The notes under the pieces: generated by a model | Databases searched by the model: none | What the model was told of the DNA's origin: nothing | The model's input: the letters and a program-made list of their open reading frames with translations, nothing else | IMG/VR virus record: IMGVR_UViG_3300015158_000001 | Span: 1-62,354 of that record | Strand: one strand, 5' to 3' | DNA length: 62,354 nucleotides | Origin: a virus | Made by a program: the position numbers and the translations under genes | Part shown: positions 7,605-14,588 of the stretch, in pieces | Numbering within the stretch: position 1 is the first letter of the stretch | How the letters are laid out: the number at the start of each line of letters is the position of its first letter

Positions 7605-7790
7605 ATGACAGTCGAACCGTTTCGTCAGAAGGCGGAAAAAAAGCCAACTCCGCACCGCGATGAAAAATGGCTGCGCCGACAGGCGATGGCTCTGGCGGTA
7701 CAACTTCCGGATTGTGAAGCCGACGCGCTTGCTGTGCTGGCCTATGCGAGCGAGCTAGTGCGCTTCATCGCGCCCACTAAGCCCGTTTAG
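7605..7790 (+). CDS. possible small protein converging on the repressor gene
   Basis: A 61-residue frame (MTVEPFRQKAEKKPTPHRDE, then helical Ala/Leu-rich). A GGGGAG element lies about 12 nt upstream of the ATG. It overlaps the repressor's 3' end by 14 nt on the other strand. Composition is protein-like, but there is no homology evidence; it could also be untranslated. Confidence 0.4.
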   Translation: MTVEPFRQKAEKKPTPHRDEKWLRRQAMALAVQLPDCEADALAVLAYASELVRFIAPTKPV

Positions 7791-8100
7791 TCGCCTTGTA
7801 GCGGTCCAGCTTCTCGATCTCGACGGCGATCGCGTGGGGAAGCAAGTCTTGGTTGCCGAGGTAGATGTAATCGAGTGTCACGCCAATCCGGCGAACAATA
7901 GACATCGCGTTGTCGAGCCCGATCCGATGATCGCCGGTTTCGGCATTGTTCCAGGCCTGCTTCGACATACCAACGAGGTTGGCAAATTCGACCTGGCTCA
8001 TTTCATGTGAATGACCCTGCGCCGCGCTATACGCCCGCCGGATAAGATTCAGCCTGTGGCTGATTGCTTCGATGCTTTCGAGACGAGGATCAGGCGCCAT
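7777..8100 (-). CDS. CI-like repressor (XRE HTH domain)
   Basis: A 107-residue protein. An HTH of the XRE class is at residues about 35-56 (MSQVEFANLVGMSKQAWNNA) and the C-terminal helices may dimerise. There is no S24 peptidase domain, so induction would not be by LexA-like self-cleavage. The ATG at 8100 is preferred to a TTG at 8169, which lies inside the operator. It is divergent from the Cro-like gene with the 8164-8180 operator between them, and is the best candidate for the immunity repressor. Confidence 0.8.
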   Translation of the reverse strand: MAPDPRLESIEAISHRLNLIRRAYSAAQGHSHEMSQVEFANLVGMSKQAWNNAETGDHRIGLDNAMSIVRRIGVTLDYIYLGNQDLLPHAIAVEIEKLDRYKATKRA

Positions 8101-8155
8101 GGTGCGCCGGATGGTGTCAAGAGTCGTTGTACTATTCGATCCCGGATGCACCAAC

Positions 8156-8183
8156 TTGACACCGTACAAAGGAATTGTACTCT
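8156..8183 (+). promoter_or_regulatory. rightward early promoter (TTGACA-N16-TACTCT)
   Basis: -35 TTGACA at 8156-8161 and -10 TACTCT at 8178-8183, spacer 16 bp, filled by the operator at 8164-8180. The expected transcription start is near 8190, only a few nucleotides before the ATG of the Cro-like gene at 8193, so the transcript may be leaderless. Confidence 0.75.
8164..8180. promoter_or_regulatory. operator OR, GTACAAAGGAATTGTAC
   Basis: Third GTACAA-N5-TTGTAC dyad; it overlaps the rightward promoter's spacer and the first bases of its -10. A weak half-site (TTGTAC at 8127-8132) lies nearer the repressor gene and could serve autoregulation. Confidence 0.8.
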
Positions 8184-8192
8184 GTTGAGCCC

Positions 8193-8429
8193 ATGAAGAT
8201 TCGACAACTAGGAACGACCGGCGCGGTCATCGATGAATGCGGTGGAACGGTCGCAACCGCGGCGATCATCCGGCGCACGAAGCAGCATGTTTCCAACTAC
8301 CGCCGCACTGGTCGCTTTCCCCCTGACACCTTCTTGGTGCTCAAGGACGAATTGAAGAAGCGGAGGTGCGCAGCGCCGTCGTCGCTTTGGGGAATTCCCG
8401 AGCCGGTGCGGGCATCTTCGGCAGCGTAG
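8193..8429 (+). CDS. Cro-like protein
   Basis: A 78-residue protein (MKIRQLGTTGAVIDECGGTV). Residues about 18-50 (TVATAAIIRRTKQHVSNYRR, then TGRFPPDTFLVL) look like a YdaS/Cro-type helix-turn-helix. ATG 8193 has no Shine-Dalgarno and lies next to the predicted transcription start. Divergent arrangement with the repressor and the shared operator support a Cro role. Confidence 0.75.
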   Translation: MKIRQLGTTGAVIDECGGTVATAAIIRRTKQHVSNYRRTGRFPPDTFLVLKDELKKRRCAAPSSLWGIPEPVRASSAA

Positions 8430-8520
8430 GGCGTCCGGAGCGTTCTGCTTCAGCACTAGATGAAGCTACTTTCTTCACTGTGAGCGTTCGCGTCGCATTG
8501 AGTCTTGGAAAAGTTTTCCA

Positions 8521-8865
8521 ATGTCGCCGGAAAAGTCTTCCGCAAGTTTGTTGCGTGCAGAGTGCCAAGCGTACATCGCCTTATTGGCGGGTCCGCGAGA
8601 GAACCGGGATTCGCGGGAAAGCTGGATCGCCAAGGCGTCTCGACCACCGGCGCTCACGCTCCGGAAAATCAAGTCGCTCTACTACGGCGAGATCACCGAT
8701 CCCGACCATCCCGCCTTCCTAGCTCTAAAAGACGCGGCCGATCGGTATGAACTTGAAAGCCTTGCCAGACAGATCGACGACCTCGGCAAGCGCATCCGAG
8801 CCATCATCGGCAGGCGTCTGGATGGCGGACGACAGGCGACCCTCCCGTTTCATCGACGACGCTGA
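8521..8865 (+). CDS. hypothetical early protein
   Basis: A 114-residue basic protein (MSPEKSSASLLRAECQAYIA). The block LTLRKIKSLYYGEITDPDHP followed by a long helix (LALKDAADRYELESLARQID) resembles small phage regulatory proteins, but no family is certain. It follows the Cro-like gene on the rightward transcript; the 90-bp gap before it holds no clear feature. Confidence 0.55.
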   Translation: MSPEKSSASLLRAECQAYIALLAGPRENRDSRESWIAKASRPPALTLRKIKSLYYGEITDPDHPAFLALKDAADRYELESLARQIDDLGKRIRAIIGRRLDGGRQATLPFHRRR

Positions 8866-9001
8866 TCCGCCCGAGCCGCTCACCCGCGCGGTGACATTCG
8901 GCTCGATCCTCCTCGCCTGCGCGGTATCGGTCGCGTCGGTCGCCTTGGCGGTACTGATCTCGGCGGGGCTTGCCTATCGGTACATCGGGCCGCCGGCATG
9001 A
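8822..9001 (+). CDS. small membrane protein
   Basis: A 59-residue protein (MADDRRPSRFIDDADPPEPL) with one hydrophobic segment at residues about 27-53 (SILLACAVSVASVALAVLIS). It overlaps the preceding gene by 44 nt in another frame and the next by ATGA. Function unknown. Confidence 0.6.
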   Translation: MADDRRPSRFIDDADPPEPLTRAVTFGSILLACAVSVASVALAVLISAGLAYRYIGPPA

Positions 9002-9213
9002 AATCGCAAATGACCCGCCGCACAATGCAAATGACCCGCCGCACAATTCTGCCCTTTATCGGAGTGGCGCCCGTTGCGGGCGCGATCATCCACACAGAGT
9101 GGCCAATCGCGGATGCGAGTAACGTTTTAGTCATGCGTCACGGATCCGTCACCGGCTTCGCTATCCGCGCGCCGGACATCACTGCGGCCTCCCTGGAGCG
9201 CCGTGAATGGTAA
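8998..9213 (+). CDS. small hypothetical protein with an in-frame tandem duplication
   Basis: A 71-residue protein. ATG 8998 overlaps the upstream stop (ATGA). The N-terminus contains a doubled QMTRRTM/QMTRRTI heptapeptide encoded by a perfect 21-bp tandem repeat, followed by a hydrophobic stretch (ILPFIGVAPVAGAII) that could be a signal or membrane anchor. The 3' end overlaps the antisense gene 9179-9463. Confidence 0.5.
   Translation: MKSQMTRRTMQMTRRTILPFIGVAPVAGAIIHTEWPIADASNVLVMRHGSVTGFAIRAPDITAASLERREW
9006..9047 (+). repeat. 21-bp perfect tandem duplication
   Basis: Two identical 21-bp units (9006-9026 and 9027-9047, each beginning GCAAATGACC), in frame within the small gene at 8998. 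The perfect identity suggests a recent slippage or duplication. Confidence 0.85.
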
Positions 9214-9463
9214 TCCCGGAAAGCATCTTCGCGATCGTGCCGGCCGCCAGGTCGATCGTTTCGGGATTGAAGGCAATTCCCGAAGCCTCAGGCTTGAGCG
9301 CGCGAACTTCTTGGTCGGCGAGCTTGGCTTGTTCGGCTATCCATCCCACCTCTCGCATTCTGCCGATTTCTGTAAAGAGGCGGCGGAACAGCACAAACCA
9401 TGTGAGAGTGTCCGCATCGCGTGACATTTTGAGAAGTGCTTCTGCATCCATCTTCAGCTCCAT
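9179..9463 (-). CDS. hypothetical protein on the antisense strand
   Basis: A 94-residue helical protein (starts MELKMDAEALLKMSRDADTL; then WFVLFRRLFTEIGRMREVG). The second Met (9451) has a better-placed GGAG element, so the start could be 9463 or 9451. It is the only minus-strand gene between 8.1 and 36 kb and fills the gap between plus-strand genes ending at 9213 and starting at 9595. It could be expressed in the lysogen; no family recognised. Confidence 0.5.
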   Translation of the reverse strand: MELKMDAEALLKMSRDADTLTWFVLFRRLFTEIGRMREVGWIAEQAKLADQEVRALKPEASGIAFNPETIDLAAGTIAKMLSGITIHGAPGRPQ

Positions 9464-9594
9464 CGGTTGCGGTTGTTTTGCAGCTCCGATGGTACGTGAG
9501 TCGGCCGGCGGCGGCGCCTCGCTGCCGGTCGATTTGCGCGGTGCCGCACAATGAGCACAGCCGAGTGCACCCACCAGAAAAGAAAGGGAGCGCG

Positions 9595-9881
9595 ATGACG
9601 AAGCGGAAAGGCGAGCAGGAAATCCGCGACGATGAGCGCAGACACATTGGCAAGATGCTCACCGCCGCTGCGAGGAAAAAAATATCGACCCGACTGTTGC
9701 GAATGTTTTCCGCGATCTCGGCAAGGTCCTCTCAAAGCCCGCCAAAGAACTCATCATCGAGGGCCTAATGATCATCCTGGACGAGATCATTGACGAGAAG
9801 GTGGCCAAGGGCGAAGGCGAGCGCATCACAATTCGCGGCAAGCCGGGCTATCGCTCGTTCGGGGCGCAACACGCGTCATGA
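9595..9881 (+). CDS. small protein split by a -1 frameshift at an A7 run
   Basis: ATG 9595 has a good AGGGAG element and encodes a normal-looking start (MTKRKGEQEIRDDERRHIGK). At a run of seven A (9676-9682) the coding signal moves to the -1 frame, which continues as NIDPTVANVFRDLGKVLSKP and ends IRGKPGYRSFGAQHAS at TGA 9879-9881, overlapping the GapR gene's ATG. The unshifted frame degenerates into Arg/Ser-rich residues and stops at 9768. The joined product would have about 95 residues. Explanations: programmed or transcriptional slippage, a one-base assembly error, or two coupled genes (TAATG at 9766-9770). Confidence 0.6.
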
Positions 9882-10150
9882 GCACCGCCGCCGCCGTCAG
9901 GGAAGAAACCGCGCATCGCTTCGCCAAGGATCACCTGAAGGCCTTCGTCGAGCGCATCGAGCGCATGGAGGAGGAGATCAAGGCGCTCAACGACGACAAG
10001 CGCGACATCTACGCGGAGGCGAAAGCCAACGGCTTCGACGTGAGGGCGCTCAAGCAGGTGGTGCGGTTGCGCGCCCAGGACATCGATGAGCGCAAGGAGC
10101 AGGAAGCCATTCTCGAAGTCTACCTGCAGGCGCTCGGGATGCTGACATGA
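9878..10150 (+). CDS. gapR: GapR-like nucleoid-associated protein (DUF2312)
   Basis: A 90-residue, nearly all-helical protein (AHRFAKDHLKAFVERIERME, then FDVRALKQVVRLRAQDIDER) that matches the alphaproteobacterial DUF2312/GapR family. In Caulobacter, GapR binds overtwisted AT-rich DNA ahead of replication forks. A phage copy next to a replication gene may assist phage replication or compete with the host protein. Start ATG 9878 is coupled to the preceding gene (ATGA). Confidence 0.9.
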   Translation: MSTAAAVREETAHRFAKDHLKAFVERIERMEEEIKALNDDKRDIYAEAKANGFDVRALKQVVRLRAQDIDERKEQEAILEVYLQALGMLT

Positions 10151-10206
10151 GCGCTCTTGGCACGCGAAATGCACTCGCGCGTGCACGTGCACGAGGTCGC
10201 CGATGA
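10147..10206 (+). CDS. 19-codon coupled micro-ORF
   Basis: ATG 10147 overlaps the GapR stop (ATGA) and its TGA (10204-10206) overlaps the ATG of the replication gene (ATGA). It encodes MSALGTRNALARARARGRR. Its main role may be to carry ribosomes from gapR to the replication gene, since that gene lacks its own strong Shine-Dalgarno. Confidence 0.45.
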   Translation: MSALGTRNALARARARGRR

Positions 10207-10988
10207 ATCGGCCGCCACCGCCGCCTTCGCAACCGGAAATCATCCCGCGCAAGTCCCGCGACCGGACTTATGGCTGGTGCCGTCTCTACAACGATTTCAC
10301 CGGACACAAAAAATGGCGGCTCATCGCAGCGATGAGCGGCGTCCCGCTGGTTGCCGTGCATGCGATCGTCGCCGCGATGTTCAATCAGGCGAACAAATCG
10401 AAGCCGCGCGGCTCGCTTGCGGAATTCTCGGTCGAGGAGTGCGCCATCGCGCTCGACGTCCAGCCGGAGCACGTCGCCCGCATCTATCGTGCCCTGGAAG
10501 AGCGTGGGTGGATCGAGCAGGATTTCATCGGGACATGGTACGAGCGCCAGCCCGACAGCAACGATCCGACCGCGACCTTGCGCAAGCGGGCCGAGCGCGC
10601 ACGCACCAAGGGCGAGCGGGAAGGTTATTCGCTGTCACGCGTGACAGGCGCAATCGCGGCACCTTCCGAACCGGTCCCGGGGCTCGACGGCCAGCTCGCA
10701 GCCAACGCGCAGAAGCGATGGTTGTTTGAAGTCGGCTGCAATCTTGTCGCCATGCGGTGCGATGTGATTGGCGCGGTTGCCGACGGGCTCACGCGAAAAT
10801 GGCTGAACGACATCGAGGGCGACGTGCCCGCGCTCTCCCGCATCATCGCCGAGACGCACGCGCGCGAAGTCACCGGCGAGCCATTCCGCAAGCTCATCGG
10901 AGAACAGGTCGCGCGTCACCTTGACGAAAAGCACCAGGGACCGAAGCTCAATTTCGGGCCGATGGTGGTGAAGGGCGGGAAACCATGA
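10203..10988 (+). CDS. putative replication initiation protein (winged-helix)
   Basis: A 261-residue protein. After a Pro-rich start it has RLYNDFTGHKKWRLIAAMSG and a winged-helix-like block (FSVEECAIALDVQPEHVARI, then YRALEERGWIEQD), a plan seen in phage O/DnaD-like replication proteins. The C-terminus carries further helices. It follows the GapR-like gene and precedes an HNH gene with a 4-nt overlap. The role is inferred from layout and position. Confidence 0.55.
   Translation: MNRPPPPPSQPEIIPRKSRDRTYGWCRLYNDFTGHKKWRLIAAMSGVPLVAVHAIVAAMFNQANKSKPRGSLAEFSVEECAIALDVQPEHVARIYRALEERGWIEQDFIGTWYERQPDSNDPTATLRKRAERARTKGEREGYSLSRVTGAIAAPSEPVPGLDGQLAANAQKRWLFEVGCNLVAMRCDVIGAVADGLTRKWLNDIEGDVPALSRIIAETHAREVTGEPFRKLIGEQVARHLDEKHQGPKLNFGPMVVKGGKP
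10632..10647. repeat. dispersed palindrome, copy 3 (CTGTCACGCGTGACAG)
   Basis: Same 16-bp palindrome as copy 1, inside the replication gene, translated LSRVTG. Confidence 0.75.
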
Positions 10989-11482
10989 CGCTGCTCGCCG
11001 CCGAACCCTGCGCGCTCGAACCCGCTCCGCTCGCCTTCTGGGCGATGGCGCAAGGCGCGCCCGATCCCGAGCCGTGGCGCGATCTTACGCTCAGCACCAA
11101 GCACAACATCACCTGCCTGATCGACGCCGACGACTATTACTGGATCGGCGCGACGACATGGAATTGGGGCTGGCACAACCGGACGCCGTGGAAGTATTAC
11201 GCCAAGCGCAATGTCGGCGTCGCGCGCTCCACCGTGTATCTGCACCGCGAGATCATGATCCGCGCCGATCCGCGCACCGAAGTCTTCCAGTGGACGCACC
11301 ATGTCGACCACATCAACGGGCAGAGCCTGGATAACCGCAGGGCGAACCTGCGCTGGGTGACGCCGGAAGAAAATCGCAACAACAAAGTCCCTCGGGCGCA
11401 GATCCCGACGTTTGAAGCGATCGTCGCAAGCCTTCGGGCCGAGCGAGCGCGCGAGGGTGTGCCGGCAGCGATGCCGTTCTGA
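10985..11482 (+). CDS. HNH endonuclease
   Basis: A 165-residue protein with an HNH_3-type core at residues about 100-133 (HHVDHINGQSLDNRRANLRW, then VTPEENRNNK). The AP2-like strand region before it (TCLIDADDYYWIG, YLHREIM) is typical of phage homing-type HNH proteins. ATG 10985 overlaps the upstream stop. It may be a free-standing homing nuclease or assist DNA processing. Confidence 0.85.
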   Translation: MTLLAAEPCALEPAPLAFWAMAQGAPDPEPWRDLTLSTKHNITCLIDADDYYWIGATTWNWGWHNRTPWKYYAKRNVGVARSTVYLHREIMIRADPRTEVFQWTHHVDHINGQSLDNRRANLRWVTPEENRNNKVPRAQIPTFEAIVASLRAERAREGVPAAMPF

Positions 11483-11805
11483 TGCCTCGGCCAGCCCCCA
11501 CCATGCTCGCGCGCGAACAGATCCACGATCCGAACGTCGCGGCGTTCTACGCCTTCATCTGCAACTGGCCGGTCGTCGTATGCCATCCGGCGCCGATCGC
11601 CATGTCGCCCTGGGGACGGCTGTTCACATGTTGGGTGACCTGGCCGCCCTTGGTCGGCGCCGACGAATGCCGGCGCGTCGGACCGCGCACGCTGTACGTG
11701 GGCGAAAAATTCAGCGAGCGGATGGAGCTTTACCGCGTAAGCCACCGTTGCGAGGCGCGGGAACGGCGTCAGGCATCGCGCGAGAGTTCCACTCCATCGC
11801 GTTGA
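11482..11805 (+). CDS. hypothetical protein
   Basis: A 107-residue protein (MPRPAPTMLAREQIHDPNVA) with several Trp and Cys residues in the centre (NWPVVVCHPAPIAMSPWG). The TGATG overlap with the HNH gene supports the start. No family recognised. Confidence 0.55.
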   Translation: MPRPAPTMLAREQIHDPNVAAFYAFICNWPVVVCHPAPIAMSPWGRLFTCWVTWPPLVGADECRRVGPRTLYVGEKFSERMELYRVSHRCEARERRQASRESSTPSR

Positions 11806-11868
11806 CGCAACTATAGATTTGCTCGCGTAAATCGGCCATGGTGCCTGCCTCTTGGTGGGGACCGGGAC

Positions 11869-12147
11869 GTGGATGATCGCGTTTCACATGAAATACCGGC
11901 GACCGGGCCGCGCGGCATCGCGGTCGCGGCCGACGGCTCCCTCATTAACGCAGGCGATACCGTTCTCGTCGTAGCTACCGTGGTGGGCGCAGCAGGGCCC
12001 GTTCACGATCTTCCAGCCAAGGATACCGGTGTGGTCGCCGTCGATATCGAAGGCTACGACGGCGGGCGCAGCTATACGACGCCGCATTACAAGGTCTGCA
12101 CGACGCCGGGAGCGATCGCCACGGTGATCAAGAAGGCCACGTCATGA
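11869..12147 (+). CDS. hypothetical protein, beta-rich
   Basis: A 92-residue protein beginning at GTG 11869. It has alternating strands with Gly turns (GIAVAADGSLINAGDTVLVV), suggestive of a small beta domain such as an SH3-like fold. No family recognised. Confidence 0.55.
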   Translation: MDDRVSHEIPATGPRGIAVAADGSLINAGDTVLVVATVVGAAGPVHDLPAKDTGVVAVDIEGYDGGRSYTTPHYKVCTTPGAIATVIKKATS

Positions 12148-12202
12148 CGGGATGAAATGCGTCGCGCGCCCATCGGCCGTGCAGCGGCCATAGGCGCGAT
12201 CG

Positions 12203-13117
12203 TTGCAGCGGGACCGTCGGCCGATCGAGGCGCCGGTGGCGAAGATTCAGATCGAGATCGAACGCCTGTTGCAATGGGCGTATCGCGATGAGCTGTCGAA
12301 AAGACAGACGTCGTCTGCGGAAGGCATTTGGGATCACATCGAGGAGTGGGGCCAGCGCGGCGGGATCGATCCGGGCCACGGCGCCGCGCAGCGCTATCCG
12401 CATTTCGGATTGCCGCATGCCGACGCCGAAGCAATTGAACTCGCGGTCGGCATGCTTCCCGACGGCATGATCGATTGGGCGATGGAAAGCGAAGCCATCA
12501 TGGGCGACTTGCTTGGCCTCGCAGATACGCGTCCCCCTGCTGCGCGGCCGAAGCAGCGCGCTTCAAAAATCACCTATCGCGACAAATACCGCGACAAGCT
12601 CGGCTGGCGTTCCGAGCTTGTGGCCCCGCCGCGCGATGTCATCATGGTGCGCTCGCTGAGAACAGCGGCGCTCGTGACCATGCACGCGGGTATGGGGACG
12701 CGACCAGACTGGCACGAGGATCCCCCGCGGCCGTATTGGATCGAACCGGAGAGAGGACCGATCCGGGCAAAAATCGTCGGCGAGTGCAGGGGGCGAGATC
12801 TCTACACCACAGGGTCCTACTGCCCGCTGCAATGGCTTCCGTCGCCGCTCACGATCGCGGCCGCGCGAGCCGATTATCTCGCATGGCACCGCGGGCTGGC
12901 GACGCTCGCCGAGACATTGGTGCTGGACGCACATGAGGCGTTGCCGCCGGCCGCGCCGGAATATCCGTGGTGCGAGCGGTTTGAGCCGCGCTCGGTCTAC
13001 ACGGTCGACGCCCCGTCTCGCGTGAAGCTGCCGCTCGTGCCTCAACGCGATCGCGTCGGGCCGCCGATGCGGCGCCCGCGTCACGGTCTGGTAACCATAA
13101 TTGGCCGGGACGCTTGA
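12203..13117 (+). CDS. hypothetical protein
   Basis: Up to 304 residues from TTG 12203; GTG 12236 (VAKIQIEIERLLQWAYRDEL) is an alternative start. The first part is helical and continues with AEGIWDHIEEWGQRGGIDPG; the C-terminal half has Trp/Pro-rich blocks (DWHEDPPRPYWIEPERGPI). No domain recognised. It is the last gene before the terminator at 13167-13193. Confidence 0.6.
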   Translation: MQRDRRPIEAPVAKIQIEIERLLQWAYRDELSKRQTSSAEGIWDHIEEWGQRGGIDPGHGAAQRYPHFGLPHADAEAIELAVGMLPDGMIDWAMESEAIMGDLLGLADTRPPAARPKQRASKITYRDKYRDKLGWRSELVAPPRDVIMVRSLRTAALVTMHAGMGTRPDWHEDPPRPYWIEPERGPIRAKIVGECRGRDLYTTGSYCPLQWLPSPLTIAAARADYLAWHRGLATLAETLVLDAHEALPPAAPEYPWCERFEPRSVYTVDAPSRVKLPLVPQRDRVGPPMRRPRHGLVTIIGRDA

Positions 13118-13166
13118 AAAGGGGGCGATCGCTTGACAGTGTTCACGACGGTGAAATCCCCCAGAG

Positions 13167-13193
13167 CCCGCAGCGCCCAGCGCCGCGGGTTTT
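13167..13193 (+). terminator. rho-independent terminator
   Basis: Stem CCCGC/GCGGG (13167-13171 and 13185-13189) continued by GCGC/GCGC, followed by TTTT. It ends the early rightward block. Confidence 0.6.
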
Positions 13194-13212
13194 CGCATTT
13201 TTGGAGTGTGTC

Positions 13213-13419
13213 ATGGGCAACTGCATCGTTTCCGTTCACGTCACGGGCGCGCACCATAATGGAAAGTCCTACGACATCGACCAGCATTCCGCGCAGTTTG
13301 TCGACGGATTGATGGCTGCCGGTCACAACGTCACCGCGGCGAGCATCGTTAGCGGGGGTGAATACGATCTGCTCAACACCGTGTCGCGATTTCCCCTCAA
13401 AAATGCCGACGCCGGTTAA
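13213..13419 (+). CDS. small hypothetical protein
   Basis: A 68-residue protein starting MGNCIVSVHVTGAHHNGKSY. It looks like a small alpha/beta domain (strand, loop, helix DQHSAQFVDGLMAAGHNVTA, strand). It follows the terminator and so probably has its own promoter; TTGACA at 13133-13138 is a candidate -35 without a convincing -10. Confidence 0.55.
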   Translation: MGNCIVSVHVTGAHHNGKSYDIDQHSAQFVDGLMAAGHNVTAASIVSGGEYDLLNTVSRFPLKNADAG

Positions 13420-13555
13420 AGAGGCCCGCGACCTCGTCAAGCCGTTCGGCCGCGACACCGATCTTCTCCGTTGGGCCGCGAACCTCATCGCCGCGCGCGA
13501 TCGCTTCGAACGCCGCCAGCAGCTCGCCGATGTTGCGCCGTCGACTCGGCCGTGA
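13403..13555 (+). CDS. small hypothetical protein
   Basis: A 50-residue basic helical protein (MPTPVKEARDLVKPFGRDTD, then LLRWAANLIAARDRFERRQQ). It overlaps the preceding gene's end by 17 nt. No family recognised. Confidence 0.5.
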   Translation: MPTPVKEARDLVKPFGRDTDLLRWAANLIAARDRFERRQQLADVAPSTRP

Positions 13556-13601
13556 TTCTCTGTGTGCGCGCTGATTTGCAGCGCGAGCAACGGAGGACCT
13601 G

Positions 13602-13706
13602 ATGGCTGCGACCACGACACGCAAGCGGACAACGCCGACGAAGACGAAGCCGCGTGCCGCCAAGAAGACCGGCAGCGGCACGACGCGGACGAAGACGAAG
13701 CGCTAA
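13602..13706 (+). CDS. 34-residue Thr/Lys/Arg-rich basic protein
   Basis: Encodes MAATTTRKRTTPTKTKPRAA followed by KKTGSG and TTRTKTKR, a histone-tail-like sequence with repeated T-x-TKTK motifs. A strong CGGAGG Shine-Dalgarno sits 6 nt before ATG 13602. The gene is short but well formed and is followed by a strong terminator, so it could form a monocistronic unit. A DNA- or RNA-binding role is inferred from charge only. Confidence 0.6.
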   Translation: MAATTTRKRTTPTKTKPRAAKKTGSGTTRTKTKR

Positions 13707-13751
13707 CACCGACCCGCTCAAGGCGGGCCAAAATCCAAGTTTGCTGTGAGA

Positions 13752-13776
13752 GGCTCGGGCGATCGCCCGGGCCTTT
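13752..13776 (+). terminator. rho-independent terminator
   Basis: Hairpin GGCTCGGGCG-AT-CGCCCGGGCC (13752-13773), ten pairs with one G-T, followed by TTT. Confidence 0.65.
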
Positions 13777-13795
13777 CGCATTCCGGAGCCCACCG

Positions 13796-13930
13796 ATGAC
13801 ATACCGCGCCTACGTGAGGCGGCGTCTGAAAGCCGCGCAGTATTTTCGTAACGGATTAAACGGCCCCCGCGCCCTGGCGCGCTGCCGTCGCCAGCGCCTC
13901 AAGATCGAAGCCCGGCAAGCACCGGCTTGA
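13796..13930 (+). CDS. small basic protein
   Basis: A 44-residue Arg-rich frame (MTYRAYVRRRLKAAQYFRNG). A GGAG element lies 9 nt upstream. No family recognised. Confidence 0.45.
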   Translation: MTYRAYVRRRLKAAQYFRNGLNGPRALARCRRQRLKIEARQAPA

Positions 13931-13935
13931 GATCG

Positions 13936-14196
13936 ATGCCCGCACAGGTGATCGACATCTGGGCCGAACCGTACGGCGGCCGCATCCGTGTCGGAGGATC
14001 AGGCCCGACGCGCGACGAGCCTGCTTCGGTCACTATCCTGCCGGCGATGCGGGCCGAGCGGAAAAAACCGGTGCCCAAGGCGCCGCGCCGCCGCACCCGC
14101 CGCTTCGACGACGAAGGCGCGAGGCCGAGATCATCGGCCCGGGCAACAAGGAAAGCGCCCCGACGCCTCAGAGATGAGTCCAGCGTCCTGCCGTAA
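13936..14196 (+). CDS. hypothetical basic protein
   Basis: An 86-residue frame (MPAQVIDIWAEPYGGRIRVG) with a strongly basic C-terminal half (KKPVPKAPRRRTRR). Starts at ATG 13936, or at TTG 13927 coupled to the previous stop. Coding status is moderate. Confidence 0.4.
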   Translation: MPAQVIDIWAEPYGGRIRVGGSGPTRDEPASVTILPAMRAERKKPVPKAPRRRTRRFDDEGARPRSSARATRKAPRRLRDESSVLP

Positions 14197-14324
14197 CCCG
14201 TTAAGATATCTGCAACTTCTAGAGCGCATTTCGAATCCATAGCCCGCTGCACGGGCTGGTGCGCGCCTGGCCTTCCCGGTTCCGTGTGGGCCCGGCCGCA
14301 CCGTCAATCACGAGGGCAGACCCG

Positions 14325-14555
14325 ATGGCGCGCCCGGTCGATGTCAAGCCTTGGAGCGATCTCGAGATCGCCGAACTCGCAACCATCGCCCCGCGCAAAT
14401 ACGGGGCGGTATCGGCGTTCGCAGCGAAGCATGCCCGCAGCCACCCCGCCGTCAGCAGCAAGCTCCTCAGGCTGCGCCTCCAGGGCATCGCCCGCGACAC
14501 GGCGCACGCCCGCACGCCACGCAATTTGCTAACTCAGAGGGGAAGATCGCTTTGA
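14325..14555 (+). CDS. small SANT/HTH-like DNA-binding protein candidate
   Basis: A 76-residue protein. WSDLEIAELATIAPRKYG followed by basic helices (AAKHARSHPAVSSKLLRLRL) resembles short Myb/SANT-like or GcrA-like trihelical binders found in phages. ATG 14325. The 120-bp stretch before it contains a short hairpin (14240-14256) and no clear gene. Confidence 0.5.
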   Translation: MARPVDVKPWSDLEIAELATIAPRKYGAVSAFAAKHARSHPAVSSKLLRLRLQGIARDTAHARTPRNLLTQRGRSL

Positions 14556-14588
14556 CTTTTCCTCTGCGCTCAACGCTTCTCCCGCCTC

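Noticed and set aside
13133-13165. Promoter with TTGACA at 13133
   Set aside because: No reasonable -10 at 16-18 bp; kept only as a remark in the neighbouring gene entry.
14240-14256. Hairpin AGCCCG-CTGCA-CGGGCT as terminator
   Set aside because: Six-bp stem without a T-tract on either strand; too weak to call.
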